A DNA stretch of 7,261 bases. Source: DSNY01 sp040752195 (GTDB lineage: Bacteria; Pseudomonadota; Gammaproteobacteria; Burkholderiales; Burkholderiaceae_F). Made by a program: the position numbers and the translations under genes. Position 1 is the stretch's first letter, and every line of letters starts with the position of its first letter. The notes beneath the pieces were generated by a model. It was given only the letters and a program-made list of their open reading frames with translations, ran no database searches and was not told where the DNA came from. The DNA lies in contig JBFMFC010000106.1 of the NCBI GenBank assembly GCA_040752195.1, forward strand, positions 1 to 7,261. Reading direction: 5' to 3'. Positions 1-6,730 of this stretch are shown piece by piece.

Positions 1-1817
1 TCGGTGCCGCGCTGCGGATCGGGCGCGCCGAACGCGGCGACACATCCTTTGCGCACGCCTTCGACCGCGCCGACCGCGTTTTCGATTTCCTCCGGGTACA
101 GGTTGCGGCCGCCGCGGATGATGATGTCCTTCACGCGCCCGGTGACGTAGACCTCGCCGGCGGCGACGTACGCGCGGTCGCCGGTGTCGAGCCAGCCCTC
201 GTGAAACAGCCGCGCCGTCTCCTGCGGATTGCGGAAGTAGCCCGGCGTGGCCGACGGTCCGCGGAAGTGCAGGTGGCCCTCGACGCGCTCGCCGACTTCG
301 CGGTCGGCGTCGTCGACGATGCGGATCGCGTGGTCCGGCAGCGGGCGGCCGCACGAGACGAAGCGCAACGCGGTCACATCGTCGTCGGCCGCGGGCAGCG
401 CGCGGCCGCTGCGCGTGAACGCCTCGCGCTGCACGCGGTCGACGATCGGTCCGCGGCCGAGCGGCGGAAACAGCAGCCCCAGCGAAGCCTCGGCCAGACC
501 GTAGACCGGCGTCATCGCTGCGGGCTTGAAACCGCAGCGCGCGAAGCGCTGCGCAAAGCGCACGAGCGTATCCGGATTCACCGCCTCGGCGCCGTTGAAC
601 GCGAGCCGCCAGCTCGACAGATCGAGCCCTTCCAACTCCGCATCGTCGACGCGCCTGACGCACAGCTCCCACGCGAAGTTCGGCGCCGCGGACAGCGTGC
701 CGCGCCAGTCGTGGATCGCCCGCAGCCAGCGCGACGGCTTGGACAGAAACGCCAGCGGCGACATCACCACGAGCGGGCAGCCGACGTACAGCGTGCCGAG
801 AAAGGCGCCGATCAGACCCATGTCGTGATACAGCGGCAGCCAGCTGACGAACACGTCGTGCGGGCTCGCCTGGGTCACTCGCACCATCGCGCGGATGTTG
901 GCGAGCAAATTGGCGTGCGTCAGCACCACGCCCTTCGGACTGCCGGTGCTGCCCGACGTGTACTGGATGAATGCGATGTCGTCGCCGCGCACGGCCACCG
1001 GCGTGAACGCACCGCCGCGTTCGGCGAGCGCCTGCGGCGTGACCACATGGCGCAACCCCGGCACGCGCGCCTGCAGCAGCCGCGCGACCACCTTCGCTTC
1101 GGGCACCGTGACGAGGATGGTCGCCTGCGCGTTGGCGAGGATGCCCGCGTGGCGCAACACGTGCTCTTCGAGCTGCGAAGCGCGCGCGGGCGGGTAGATC
1201 GGCACCGGAATGCCGCCGGCCAGCAGGATGCCGAAGTAGACATCGAAGTACTCGGGCGACGTCGGCAGCATGATCGCCACGCACTGTCGCGGCTCGAGTC
1301 CCGCGCGCTGCAGTCCGGCGGCGACCGCGGCAGCACCGTCGGCGAGCCTGCGAAAACTGATCGACTCGAACGCGCCGTCTGCCAGATGCGTGATCTGCGT
1401 CCGTTCCGCGTGCGCGGCGAGGTGCCAGTTGAGCACGTCGAGCAGCGTGCCGGCGGCGGCCGGCTCGCTCGGCTGCGCCGGCGTCTCGACGGGCTGCGCA
1501 GCCTGCGTCGCGACGGGCGCGCGCTCGCGGCGCGGCGCTGAGCGACCCCGCGCCGCAAGCACCGCGTCGAGCAGTGCACCGACCGTTTCGGCCCGCGCGA
1601 GCGTGTCCTCCGGCAGATCGACGCCGAACTCGCGCTCGACGCGCAACAGCAGCTCCATGCGGCCCAGGCTGTCGAACGCCAGATCGCGGTCGAGGCTCGC
1701 CGCGAGCGTCACCTGCGGCAAAGGCGCGCCCGGCCGCAGGTCGCGCAGCGTGCCCTCGACGATCGCGAGCAGTTCGTGCTCGATCGCGTGGTTCCGATTC
1801 GCCGCGAGCGTATCCAT
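1..1817 (-). CDS. Acyl carrier protein-fatty acyl-AMP ligase fusion (AMP-binding enzyme), 3' end outside window
   Basis: This enzyme likely activates a fatty acid with ATP to an acyl-adenylate and passes it to a phosphopantetheine arm. Reading the minus strand from ATG 1817-1815 gives 605 codons with no stop before the left edge. Residues about 8-90 form an acyl carrier domain with the attachment serine at Ser50 in FDSLGRMEL. A Pro/Ala-rich linker (about 91-122) follows, then the adenylation domain: PIYPPAR (207-212 region), the P-loop-like YTSGSTGSPKG (286-296), SWLPLYHDMGLIG (325-337), the PNFAWELCVRR stretch (379-389), VYGLAEAS (438-445), DTGD (544-547) and the hinge region GRVKD (560-564). 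PIYPPAR and SWLPLYHDMG resemble fatty-acyl-AMP ligases (FAAL, cd05931-like) more than ordinary acyl-CoA synthetases. The C-terminal catalytic lysine lies off-window. The ribosome-binding site is weak. An in-frame GTG at 1859-1857 is an alternative start, but it would add only a non-conserved leader. The gene is divergent from nfeD. Product class is confident; the natural substrate cannot be read. Confidence 0.92.
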   Translation of the reverse strand, partial: MDTLAANRNHAIEHELLAIVEGTLRDLRPGAPLPQVTLAASLDRDLAFDSLGRMELLLRVEREFGVDLPEDTLARAETVGALLDAVLAARGRSAPRRERAPVATQAAQPVETPAQPSEPAAAGTLLDVLNWHLAAHAERTQITHLADGAFESISFRRLADGAAAVAAGLQRAGLEPRQCVAIMLPTSPEYFDVYFGILLAGGIPVPIYPPARASQLEEHVLRHAGILANAQATILVTVPEAKVVARLLQARVPGLRHVVTPQALAERGGAFTPVAVRGDDIAFIQYTSGSTGSPKGVVLTHANLLANIRAMVRVTQASPHDVFVSWLPLYHDMGLIGAFLGTLYVGCPLVVMSPLAFLSKPSRWLRAIHDWRGTLSAAPNFAWELCVRRVDDAELEGLDLSSWRLAFNGAEAVNPDTLVRFAQRFARCGFKPAAMTPVYGLAEASLGLLFPPLGRGPIVDRVQREAFTRSGRALPAADDDVTALRFVSCGRPLPDHAIRIVDDADREVGERVEGHLHFRGPSATPGYFRNPQETARLFHEGWLDTGDRAYVAAGEVYVTGRVKDIIIRGGRNLYPEEIENAVGAVEGVRKGCVAAFGAPDPQRGT

Positions 1818-1999
1818 GTCGCCGCATCCGGGTGCGCGGCCCGGCCGCGCGTCCGGCACGATAGCCTGAGCCGACCGCCCCGGCCCGACATGACCTTGAT
1901 CAACCGCGCACGAGCCGGTGCTGGTGACGGGATGCTCGCCCCGAACAGCCCTGCCCGAACTGCGCTGCGCATCGTCTTTCGATCGGGCGCGCCGCACGA

Positions 2000-2041
2000 C
2001 GATGCGGCCGTTTCCCGCCTTCGGCGTCGGCGGCCGCATCG
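2000..2041. repeat. Perfect 11-bp inverted repeat upstream of nfeD
   Basis: The arms are CGATGCGGCCG (2000-2010) and its exact reverse complement CGGCCGCATCG (2031-2041), separated by 20 bp. The spacer contains a small nested hairpin, CGCC-TTC-GGCG (2016-2026). The centre lies about 61 bp upstream of the nfeD ATG, so it could be an operator or activator site for nfeD, the ligase or both. There is no T-tract, and it sits between divergent genes, so it is not a terminator. Function is inferred from position only. Confidence 0.6.
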
Positions 2042-2068
2042 AGGGATGTGCATCGGGCGCAAAGAGGC

Positions 2069-2074
2069 TAAATT
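2069..2074 (+). promoter_or_regulatory. Possible -10 box (TAAATT) of nfeD
   Basis: TAAATT lies in a short AT-rich patch of an otherwise GC-rich region and ends only 7 bases before the nfeD ATG (2082). If it is used, transcription would begin at or almost at the start codon, giving a leaderless or near-leaderless mRNA. The best -35 candidate, TGTGCA at 2047-2052 (16-bp spacer), is poor. GAGG at 2064-2067 could instead be a distant ribosome-binding site (14-base spacing), which would place the promoter further upstream. Confidence 0.35.
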
Positions 2075-2081
2075 GAAGTCC

Positions 2082-3530
2082 ATGAAGCGACCGTTCCAGG
2101 CCCGGTTCCAGCGGCTGCTGTTCGCGGCGCTCGCGGCGTTCGGTTTCGCCGCTCTGCTCGCCGCGCAGCAACCTTCCACCGAGCCGCTCGTCGTCGTGCT
2201 GCGCATCGAAGGCGTGATCGGACCACCGACCGCCGACTTCATCCACCGCGGCATCGAGAAGGCGCACAGGCGCGGCGCGCGGCTGGTCGTGCTCGAGATG
2301 GACACCCCGGGCGGGCTCGACACGTCGATGCGCGCGATCATCAAGGACATCCTGTCGTCGCCGGTGCCGGTGGCGAGTTTCGTCGCGCCCGAAGGCGCGC
2401 GCGCGGCGAGCGCGGGCACCTACATCCTGTACGCCAGCCACGTCGCCGCGATGGCGCCGGCGACCAACCTCGGCGCCGCCACCCCGGTGGCGATCGGCAT
2501 GCCCGGTTCGCAGCCGCCGAAGTCGCCGGAGGAAAAGCCGAGGGATTCGTCGGACGACAAGCCCAAGCCGGACAAGGCCGATCCGTCGAAGAAGGCAGGC
2601 GACGGGGTGTCGAAGATGCCGGCCGGCGGGCCGCGCGACGCGATGACCGAAAAGGCGGTCAACGACGCCGCCGCGTACATCCGCAGCCTCGCGCAACTGC
2701 GCGGGCGCAACGCGGATTTCGCCGAACGCTCGGTGCGCGAGGCGCGCAGCCTGCCCGCGGAGGATGCACTCGCCGCCGGCGTGATCGACGTGATCGCGAC
2801 CGACGTGCGCGATCTGCTGAAGAAGATCGACGGGCGCACCGTGACGCTGGTCAACGCCAAGGCCACGCTCGAGCTGGCCGGCGCGCGCGTCGAGACGCTC
2901 AGCCCCGACTGGCGCACGCAACTGCTCGGCGTGCTGTCGAACCCGACGGTCGCGCTCGTGCTGATGATGATCGGCGTGTACGGCCTGTTCGTCGAGTTCA
3001 CGAGCCCCGGCTTCGGCGTGCCGGGGGTCGCGGGCGCGATCTCGTTGCTGCTCGCGCTGTACGCGTTCCATCTGCTGCCGGTGAACTGGGCCGGCGTGGC
3101 GCTGCTGCTGCTCGGCGCCGCGCTGATGATCGCCGAGGTATTCATGCCGAGCTTCGGCGTGATCGGCGTCGGCGGGATCATCGCGTTCATCGTCGGCGGC
3201 CTGATGCTGATCGACACCGACGTGCCGGGGTTCGGGATCCCGACCGTGGCCGTCGTGACCGTCGCGGTGGCCAGCGCGCTGCTGATCTTCGCGGTCGGCG
3301 GCTTCGCGCTGCGCGCGCGCAAGCGGCCGGTGGTCAGCGGCCGCGAGAGCATGGTGGGCGCCACCGGTCGGGTCGTCGCGGTCGACGCCGACGGCGCGTG
3401 GGCCGAAGTGCAAGGCGAGCGCTGGCGCGTCAGAGCCGACGCGCCGCTCGCGCCCGGCGACCGCGTGCGGGTGACCGCAGTCGACGGCCTGACGCTGGTC
3501 GCGACCAGGGAAAACTCAACGGGAGATTGA
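2082..3530 (+). CDS. nfeD: NfeD-family membrane-bound serine protease (long form, ClpP class)
   Basis: 482-residue membrane protease of the long NfeD type. ATG 2082 is chosen because it opens a clear signal peptide or membrane anchor (MKRPFQARFQRLLF..., hydrophobic to about residue 28). The ClpP-like protease domain spans about 34-250, with MDTPGG (73-78), the nucleophile Ser110 in RAASAGTYI and Lys191 in TEKAVNDAAAYI. These align with the Ser97/Lys138 dyad of the archaeal homologue PH1510. A hydrophilic Pro/Lys/Asp-rich insert (about 141-188) lies between Ser and Lys. About five hydrophobic helices follow (283-304, 312-332, 335-352, 357-376, 386-409), then a soluble C-terminal OB-fold (NfeDC) domain at about 420-475. 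The gene stops 2 bp before the slipin ATG, the classic NfeD-slipin pair. In PH1510 the protease cleaves the stomatin partner; the same role is likely here but not shown. Both catalytic residues are present and the length is normal. Confidence 0.94.
   Translation: MKRPFQARFQRLLFAALAAFGFAALLAAQQPSTEPLVVVLRIEGVIGPPTADFIHRGIEKAHRRGARLVVLEMDTPGGLDTSMRAIIKDILSSPVPVASFVAPEGARAASAGTYILYASHVAAMAPATNLGAATPVAIGMPGSQPPKSPEEKPRDSSDDKPKPDKADPSKKAGDGVSKMPAGGPRDAMTEKAVNDAAAYIRSLAQLRGRNADFAERSVREARSLPAEDALAAGVIDVIATDVRDLLKKIDGRTVTLVNAKATLELAGARVETLSPDWRTQLLGVLSNPTVALVLMMIGVYGLFVEFTSPGFGVPGVAGAISLLLALYAFHLLPVNWAGVALLLLGAALMIAEVFMPSFGVIGVGGIIAFIVGGLMLIDTDVPGFGIPTVAVVTVAVASALLIFAVGGFALRARKRPVVSGRESMVGATGRVVAVDADGAWAEVQGERWRVRADAPLAPGDRVRVTAVDGLTLVATRENSTGD
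3521..3526 (+). promoter_or_regulatory. Ribosome-binding site of the slipin gene
   Basis: GGGAGA lies six bases before ATG 3533 and inside the last codons of nfeD. It fixes the slipin start at 3533 and not at the upstream in-frame ATG at 3398, which would overlap the NfeD OB-fold domain. The overlap implies translational coupling of the pair. Confidence 0.75.
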
Positions 3531-3532
3531 AG

Positions 3533-4312
3533 ATGTTCTTCGACCTGCAGATCGGATTCGGTTCGCTGCTGTTCCTGCTGATCGCGCTCGTCGTCGCGTC
3601 GATCCGCATCCTGCGCGAGTACGAGCGCGCGGTTGTCTTCTTGCTCGGCCGCTTCTGGAAGGTCAAGGGACCGGGGCTGGTGATCATCGTGCCCGGCCTC
3701 ATGCAGATGGTCCGCGTCGACCTGCGCATCGTCACGATGGACGTGCCGGCGCAGGATGTGATCTCGCGCGACAACGTGTCGGTCAAGGTCAACGCGGTGA
3801 TCTACTTCCGCGTCATCGATCCGCAGCGCGCGATCATCAACGTCGAGAACTTCCTGGTCGCGACCAGCCAGCTCGCGCAAACCACGCTGCGCGCCGTGCT
3901 CGGCAAGCACGAACTCGACGAGATGCTCGCCGAACGCGAGCGCCTGAACCTGGACATCCAGAAGATCCTGGACGCCGCTACCGACACGTGGGGCGTGAAG
4001 GTCACCAACGTCGAGATCAAGCACGTCGATCTGAACGAATCGATGGTGCGCGCGATCGCGCGCCAGGCCGAAGCCGAACGCGAGCGGCGCGCCAAGATCA
4101 TCCACGCCGACGGCGAGAAGCAGGCCGCGGCGGCGCTGCTGGAAGCCGCGCAGATGCTCGCGCAGAAGCCCGAGGCGATGCAGCTTCGCTACCTGCAGAC
4201 GATGACGCAGGTCGCCGGCGACCGCGGCTCGACGATCGTGTTCCCGCTGCCGCTCGACCTGCTCAGCCCCTTGCTCAACGCCAAGCGCCCGCGCGAGGCG
4301 GCCGGCGAATAG
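3533..4312 (+). CDS. Slipin (stomatin/prohibitin-like SPFH membrane protein)
   Basis: 259-residue stomatin homologue that probably oligomerises on the inner membrane and organises or guards a membrane microdomain. One N-terminal hydrophobic segment (about 9-25) is followed by the SPFH/Band 7 domain (about 27-185), with typical strings EYERAVVFLLGRF (29-41), KGPGL (45-49), VDLRIVTMDVPAQ (62-74) and NVSVKVNAVIYFRV (81-94). A charged helical, coiled-coil-prone region rich in Ala, Glu and Arg runs from about 170 to 215. The C-terminal hydrophobic stretch STIVFPLPLDLL (233-244) sits where the archaeal stomatin PH1511 is cut by its NfeD partner, so it is the likely NfeD target by analogy. Length is usual for bacterial slipins. 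It is probably co-transcribed with nfeD (2-bp gap). QmcA/HflK-like relatives are alternatives in the same superfamily, but the NfeD partner and the sequence favour slipin. Confidence 0.94.
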   Translation: MFFDLQIGFGSLLFLLIALVVASIRILREYERAVVFLLGRFWKVKGPGLVIIVPGLMQMVRVDLRIVTMDVPAQDVISRDNVSVKVNAVIYFRVIDPQRAIINVENFLVATSQLAQTTLRAVLGKHELDEMLAERERLNLDIQKILDAATDTWGVKVTNVEIKHVDLNESMVRAIARQAEAERERRAKIIHADGEKQAAAALLEAAQMLAQKPEAMQLRYLQTMTQVAGDRGSTIVFPLPLDLLSPLLNAKRPREAAGE

Positions 4313-4328
4313 CCGACGGCGAATAACC
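4303..4328 (+). repeat. Short imperfect tandem repeat at the slipin stop codon
   Basis: CGGCGAATAGCC (4303-4314) recurs 14 bp later as CGGCGAATAACC (4317-4328), differing at one of twelve positions. The first copy contains the slipin TAG stop; the second gives a TAA in another frame. It looks like a small local duplication with no evident function. Confidence 0.5.
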
Positions 4329-4336
4329 CCGCGCGC

Positions 4337-5251
4337 ATGGAACTGCCGCCCAAGCAGATCGTCTGCGCGACCGACTTTTCGGCGGCCGGCGGTGCGGCGG
4401 TGCGCCGCGCCGCGCTCGCGGCCGCGCGGTACGGCGCGCGGCTTGCGGTCGTGCACGTCGTGCCGTCCGCGCTGTGGGATGACGCGGGGCAGTGGCTCGC
4501 CGAGCTCGCCGGTGTGGGTTCGGTCGATCCCGAGCACGCCCGCGCCGAGGCGCTGCGGCAGCTCGCGCGCGTGGTCGAAGACAGCGCCGCCGAAGCGAAG
4601 CTCGGCTGCACCGTCCACGTGCGCTTCGGCCGGCCGGCGCCGCAGATCGCCGCCGCCGCGCGCGAGCTCGGCGCCGATCTGCTCGTCATCGGCGCGCACG
4701 GCGAGCATCCGGTGCGCGACCTGATGATGGGCTCGACGGCGCACAAGCTGCTGCGAACGGCCCCGTGCCCGCTGCTCGTCGTCAAGCGGGCGCCGCCGTT
4801 CGACTACCGCACGGTCTTGCTGCCGACCGACTTCTCCGCGCCGGCGGCGCGTGCGGCCGAAGTCGCGCGCGCGTTGCTGCCCGATGCGCATTTCCACCTC
4901 GTTCACGCGTTCGAGCTGCCGTATGACGGGCTGATGCGTTACGCGGGCGTAAACGAGGCGACCGTCCACGCCTACCGCGCCGCGGCGCAGGCGGCGCTGG
5001 CGGCGCGGCTGGCGGAGCTTGCCGCCGATTTCCCGGCCGGCAGCGCCACCGCGCATGTGCGGCACGGCTATGCGCCCGCGCGCATCGACGAGTGGATCGT
5101 CGAATTGGGTGCGGATCTGGTCGCGATCGCCGCGCACGGCAAGTCCGAGATCGAAGCCGCTTTCCTGGGCAGCGTCAGCGCGCACGTCGTGCAGACCGCC
5201 CCGTGCGACGTGCTGCTCGTGCGCGATGCTGCGGCGACGGCGCGCGCGTGA
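4337..5251 (+). CDS. Tandem-domain universal stress protein (UspA family)
   Basis: 304-residue cytosolic protein made of two Usp domains, about 5-150 and 156-297. Domain 1 starts KQIVCATDFS and carries the ATP-binding pattern G-2x-G-9x-G-S: Gly119, Gly122, Gly132, Ser133 in IGAHGEH...MGST. Domain 2 starts RTVLLPTDFS and has the same pattern with the first glycine replaced by Ala265, then Gly268, Gly278, Ser279. Both domains end in the usual TAPCPLLVV / TAPCDVLLV strand. Tandem Usp proteins of about 280-310 residues are common in proteobacteria and are linked to stress, oxygen limitation and energy state. Direct targets cannot be read. ATG 4337 lies 24 bp after the slipin stop with no good ribosome-binding site, so it may be read as the third gene of the nfeD operon. 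It is followed by a gap with three inverted repeats that may end or attenuate this unit. Confidence 0.93.
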   Translation: MELPPKQIVCATDFSAAGGAAVRRAALAAARYGARLAVVHVVPSALWDDAGQWLAELAGVGSVDPEHARAEALRQLARVVEDSAAEAKLGCTVHVRFGRPAPQIAAAARELGADLLVIGAHGEHPVRDLMMGSTAHKLLRTAPCPLLVVKRAPPFDYRTVLLPTDFSAPAARAAEVARALLPDAHFHLVHAFELPYDGLMRYAGVNEATVHAYRAAAQAALAARLAELAADFPAGSATAHVRHGYAPARIDEWIVELGADLVAIAAHGKSEIEAAFLGSVSAHVVQTAPCDVLLVRDAAATARA

Positions 5252-5267
5252 TGCCGCGGCCTGCGGA

Positions 5268-5291
5268 GCCCGATCTCACCCGCGATCGGGC
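5268..5291. repeat. Inverted repeat 1 after the stress-protein gene
   Basis: GCCCGATC (5268-5275) and its exact reverse complement GATCGGGC (5284-5291) are separated by 8 bases (TCACCCGC). It can form an 8-bp, GC-rich hairpin 16 bp after the usp stop. There is no T-run after it, so it is not a canonical intrinsic terminator. It could be an operator, an mRNA-stabilising 3' stem or a Rho-assisted end. Confidence 0.55.
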
Positions 5292-5292
5292 G

Positions 5293-5314
5293 GCCGCGAC
5301 GGCGCCGTCGCGGC
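5293..5314. repeat. Perfect 22-bp palindrome without spacer
   Basis: GCCGCGACGGC (5293-5303) is followed directly by its exact reverse complement GCCGTCGCGGC (5304-5314). It begins one base after inverted repeat 1. Eleven consecutive dyad matches with no spacer are more than GC richness alone readily gives, and they suggest a dimeric regulator site for the downstream reductase, or a stable RNA stem. No T-tract follows. Confidence 0.55.
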
Positions 5315-5328
5315 GCGGTCGCCGGCTG

Positions 5329-5343
5329 CCGGCGTAACGCCGG
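5329..5343. repeat. Short inverted repeat before the reductase gene
   Basis: CCGGCG (5329-5334) and CGCCGG (5338-5343) flank TAA. It is a 6-bp stem with a 3-base loop, 31 bp before the reductase ATG. This is the third inverted repeat in 76 bp. Taken alone it is short enough to be chance in this base composition. Confidence 0.4.
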
Positions 5344-5374
5344 TGCGAGGTGATCTCGCAGCGCAACGACGTCG

Positions 5375-6727
5375 ATGAGCCGGCCCGCCCCGCATCGCCG
5401 CAGCGGCCCGCGCACGGCGCGCGACGCCGTGCTGTGGCTCGCCGTGTATCTCGCCGCGGTGACGGTCCCGCTGTTCGCGCTGCTGCCGGGCCCGGCCGCC
5501 GGACGCGGCTTCGTGTGGGACTTCGCGATCGCGCTCGGCTACGCGGCCCTCGCGATGTTCGGCGTGCAGTTTGCGCTGACCGCGCGCTTCAAGCGCGCGA
5601 CCGCGCCGTTCGGCATCGACATCGTCTATTACTTCCACCGCTATCTCGCCGTGGCCGCGCTCGCCGTCGTGCTCGGTCACTACGCGATCCTGCGCATCGC
5701 CAATCCGGCCGCGCTCGGTCCCGCCGACCCGCGCGTCGCACCCGCGTACATGAGCGCCGGCCGCGTGGCGCTCGCGCTGTTCGCGCTCGTGGTCGTGTCG
5801 TCGCTGGCGCGGCGCGCGCTGCGCATCGACTATGACCGCTGGCGAATCGCGCACGCGGCGCTCGCCACGACTGCGTTCGCCGCCGCGCTATGGCATCTGC
5901 TCGGCGCCGGCCGCTTTCTCGACACCGCGTGGAAGCAGGCGCTGTGGGCGGCGTACGGCGCGTTCTGGGTGCTGTTGATCGCGTACGTGCGCGTCGTACG
6001 TCCGTGGCGGGTGGCGCGGCGGCCGTGGAAGGTGGCCGAGGTGCGCGCCGAACGCGGCCGCGTGTGGACGCTCGCGCTCGAGCCCGCGCACGCCACCGCA
6101 GGGCTGCGCTTCGCGCCCGGGCAGTTCGCGTGGCTGACGCTGCGCGCATCGCCGTTCGCGATGCGCGAGCACCCGTTCTCGATCGCCTCCAGCGCCGAGC
6201 GCCCGCGCCGCATCGAACTGTCGATCAAGGAGCTGGGCGACTTCACTTCGACGATCAAGGACACGCAGCCGGGCGAAACGGCCTGGCTCGACGCGCCGTA
6301 CGGCGCGTTTGGGATCGACGAGCATCCCGACGCGTACGGCTACGCGTTCGTCGCCGGCGGCGTGGGCATCGCGCCGATCATGTCGATGCTGCGCACGCTC
6401 GCCGACCGCGGCGACCGCCGCCCGCTCGTGCTGTTCTATGGCAACCGCGTGTGGGACCGGGTCGCGTTCCGCGAAGAGCTGGACGCGCTCGCGCAACGGC
6501 TCGACCTGAAGGTGGTGCACGTGCTGCAGGAGCCGCCGGCGCAGTGGACCGGCGAACGCGGGCTCGTCACCGAGGACGTGCTGATGCGCCATCTGCCGGT
6601 CACGCGGCACCGGTTCGACTACTTCCTGTGCGGACCGGTGCCGATGACCAAACGCGTCGAACGGGCGCTGGCTGCGCTCGGCGTGCCCGCCGCGCGCGTG
6701 CACTCCGAGATCTTCGACTGGGTCTGA
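5375..6727 (+). CDS. Ferric reductase / NADPH oxidase-like transmembrane flavohaem protein
   Basis: 450-residue inner-membrane oxidoreductase (COG4097-like predicted ferric reductase) that should carry electrons from NAD(P)H through FAD and two b haems across the membrane. About six hydrophobic helices lie at 17-38, 48-70, 84-108, 128-146, 157-178 and 188-206. Two helices hold paired histidines at the spacing of the ferric reductase/NOX core: His88-x13-His102 and His160-x13-His174. The cytosolic half has the FAD motif HPFS (266-269), APYGAFG (307-313), the nucleotide-binding GGVGIAP (328-334) and CGP (419-421), and ends in EIFDWV. ATG 5375 is the first start after an in-frame TGA (5351-5353); there is no close ribosome-binding site. 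Three inverted repeats lie upstream, and a cytochrome c gene starts 3 bp downstream. NADH versus NADPH, and the acceptor (iron, oxygen, cytochrome c or a quinone), cannot be decided from sequence. All key residues are present. Confidence 0.92.
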   Translation: MSRPAPHRRSGPRTARDAVLWLAVYLAAVTVPLFALLPGPAAGRGFVWDFAIALGYAALAMFGVQFALTARFKRATAPFGIDIVYYFHRYLAVAALAVVLGHYAILRIANPAALGPADPRVAPAYMSAGRVALALFALVVVSSLARRALRIDYDRWRIAHAALATTAFAAALWHLLGAGRFLDTAWKQALWAAYGAFWVLLIAYVRVVRPWRVARRPWKVAEVRAERGRVWTLALEPAHATAGLRFAPGQFAWLTLRASPFAMREHPFSIASSAERPRRIELSIKELGDFTSTIKDTQPGETAWLDAPYGAFGIDEHPDAYGYAFVAGGVGIAPIMSMLRTLADRGDRRPLVLFYGNRVWDRVAFREELDALAQRLDLKVVHVLQEPPAQWTGERGLVTEDVLMRHLPVTRHRFDYFLCGPVPMTKRVERALAALGVPAARVHSEIFDWV

Positions 6728-6730
6728 GCG

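Larger units (their letters stand above)
1818..2081. other. Divergent intergenic region between the ligase and nfeD
   Basis: These 264 bp separate two divergently transcribed genes and should hold both promoters. On the nfeD side I see a -10-like TAAATT at 2069-2074 and a perfect inverted repeat at 2000-2041. On the ligase side the best -10-like string is TATCGT, read on the minus strand in the 1860s, with no convincing -35 partner. An open frame runs through here into nfeD, but its translation has no recognisable domain and precedes a good signal peptide, so it is treated as non-coding. No small RNA or short gene can be supported. Confidence 0.6.

Noticed and set aside
201..1541. A 446-codon plus-strand open frame opposite the acyl-AMP ligase
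   Set aside because: The translation is Arg/His/Ala-rich without any motif, while the minus strand gives continuous carrier and ligase domains.
1776..2081. Upstream extension of the nfeD frame to an ATG at 1776
   Set aside because: It would overlap the start of the divergent ligase and put about 100 unrelated residues before a clear signal peptide at 2082.
3398..3532. Upstream extension of the slipin frame to ATG 3398
   Set aside because: The added residues are an Arg-rich shadow of the NfeD OB-fold, and GGGAGA places the start at 3533.
4320..4336. A promoter or ribosome-binding site between slipin and the stress-protein gene
   Set aside because: The 24-bp gap contains no -10/-35 pair and no purine-rich Shine-Dalgarno at normal spacing.
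2420..5185. A 921-codon open frame on the minus strand, antisense to nfeD, slipin and the stress-protein gene
   Set aside because: Its translation is Arg/Asp/His-rich in one part and Ser/Thr/Ala-rich in another, with no recognisable domain, and it lies opposite three well-conserved genes. Long antisense frames are expected where GC is this high.
5268..5343. Intrinsic (Rho-independent) terminator after the stress-protein gene
   Set aside because: The stems are strong but no T-run follows any of them, so they are listed as inverted repeats only.
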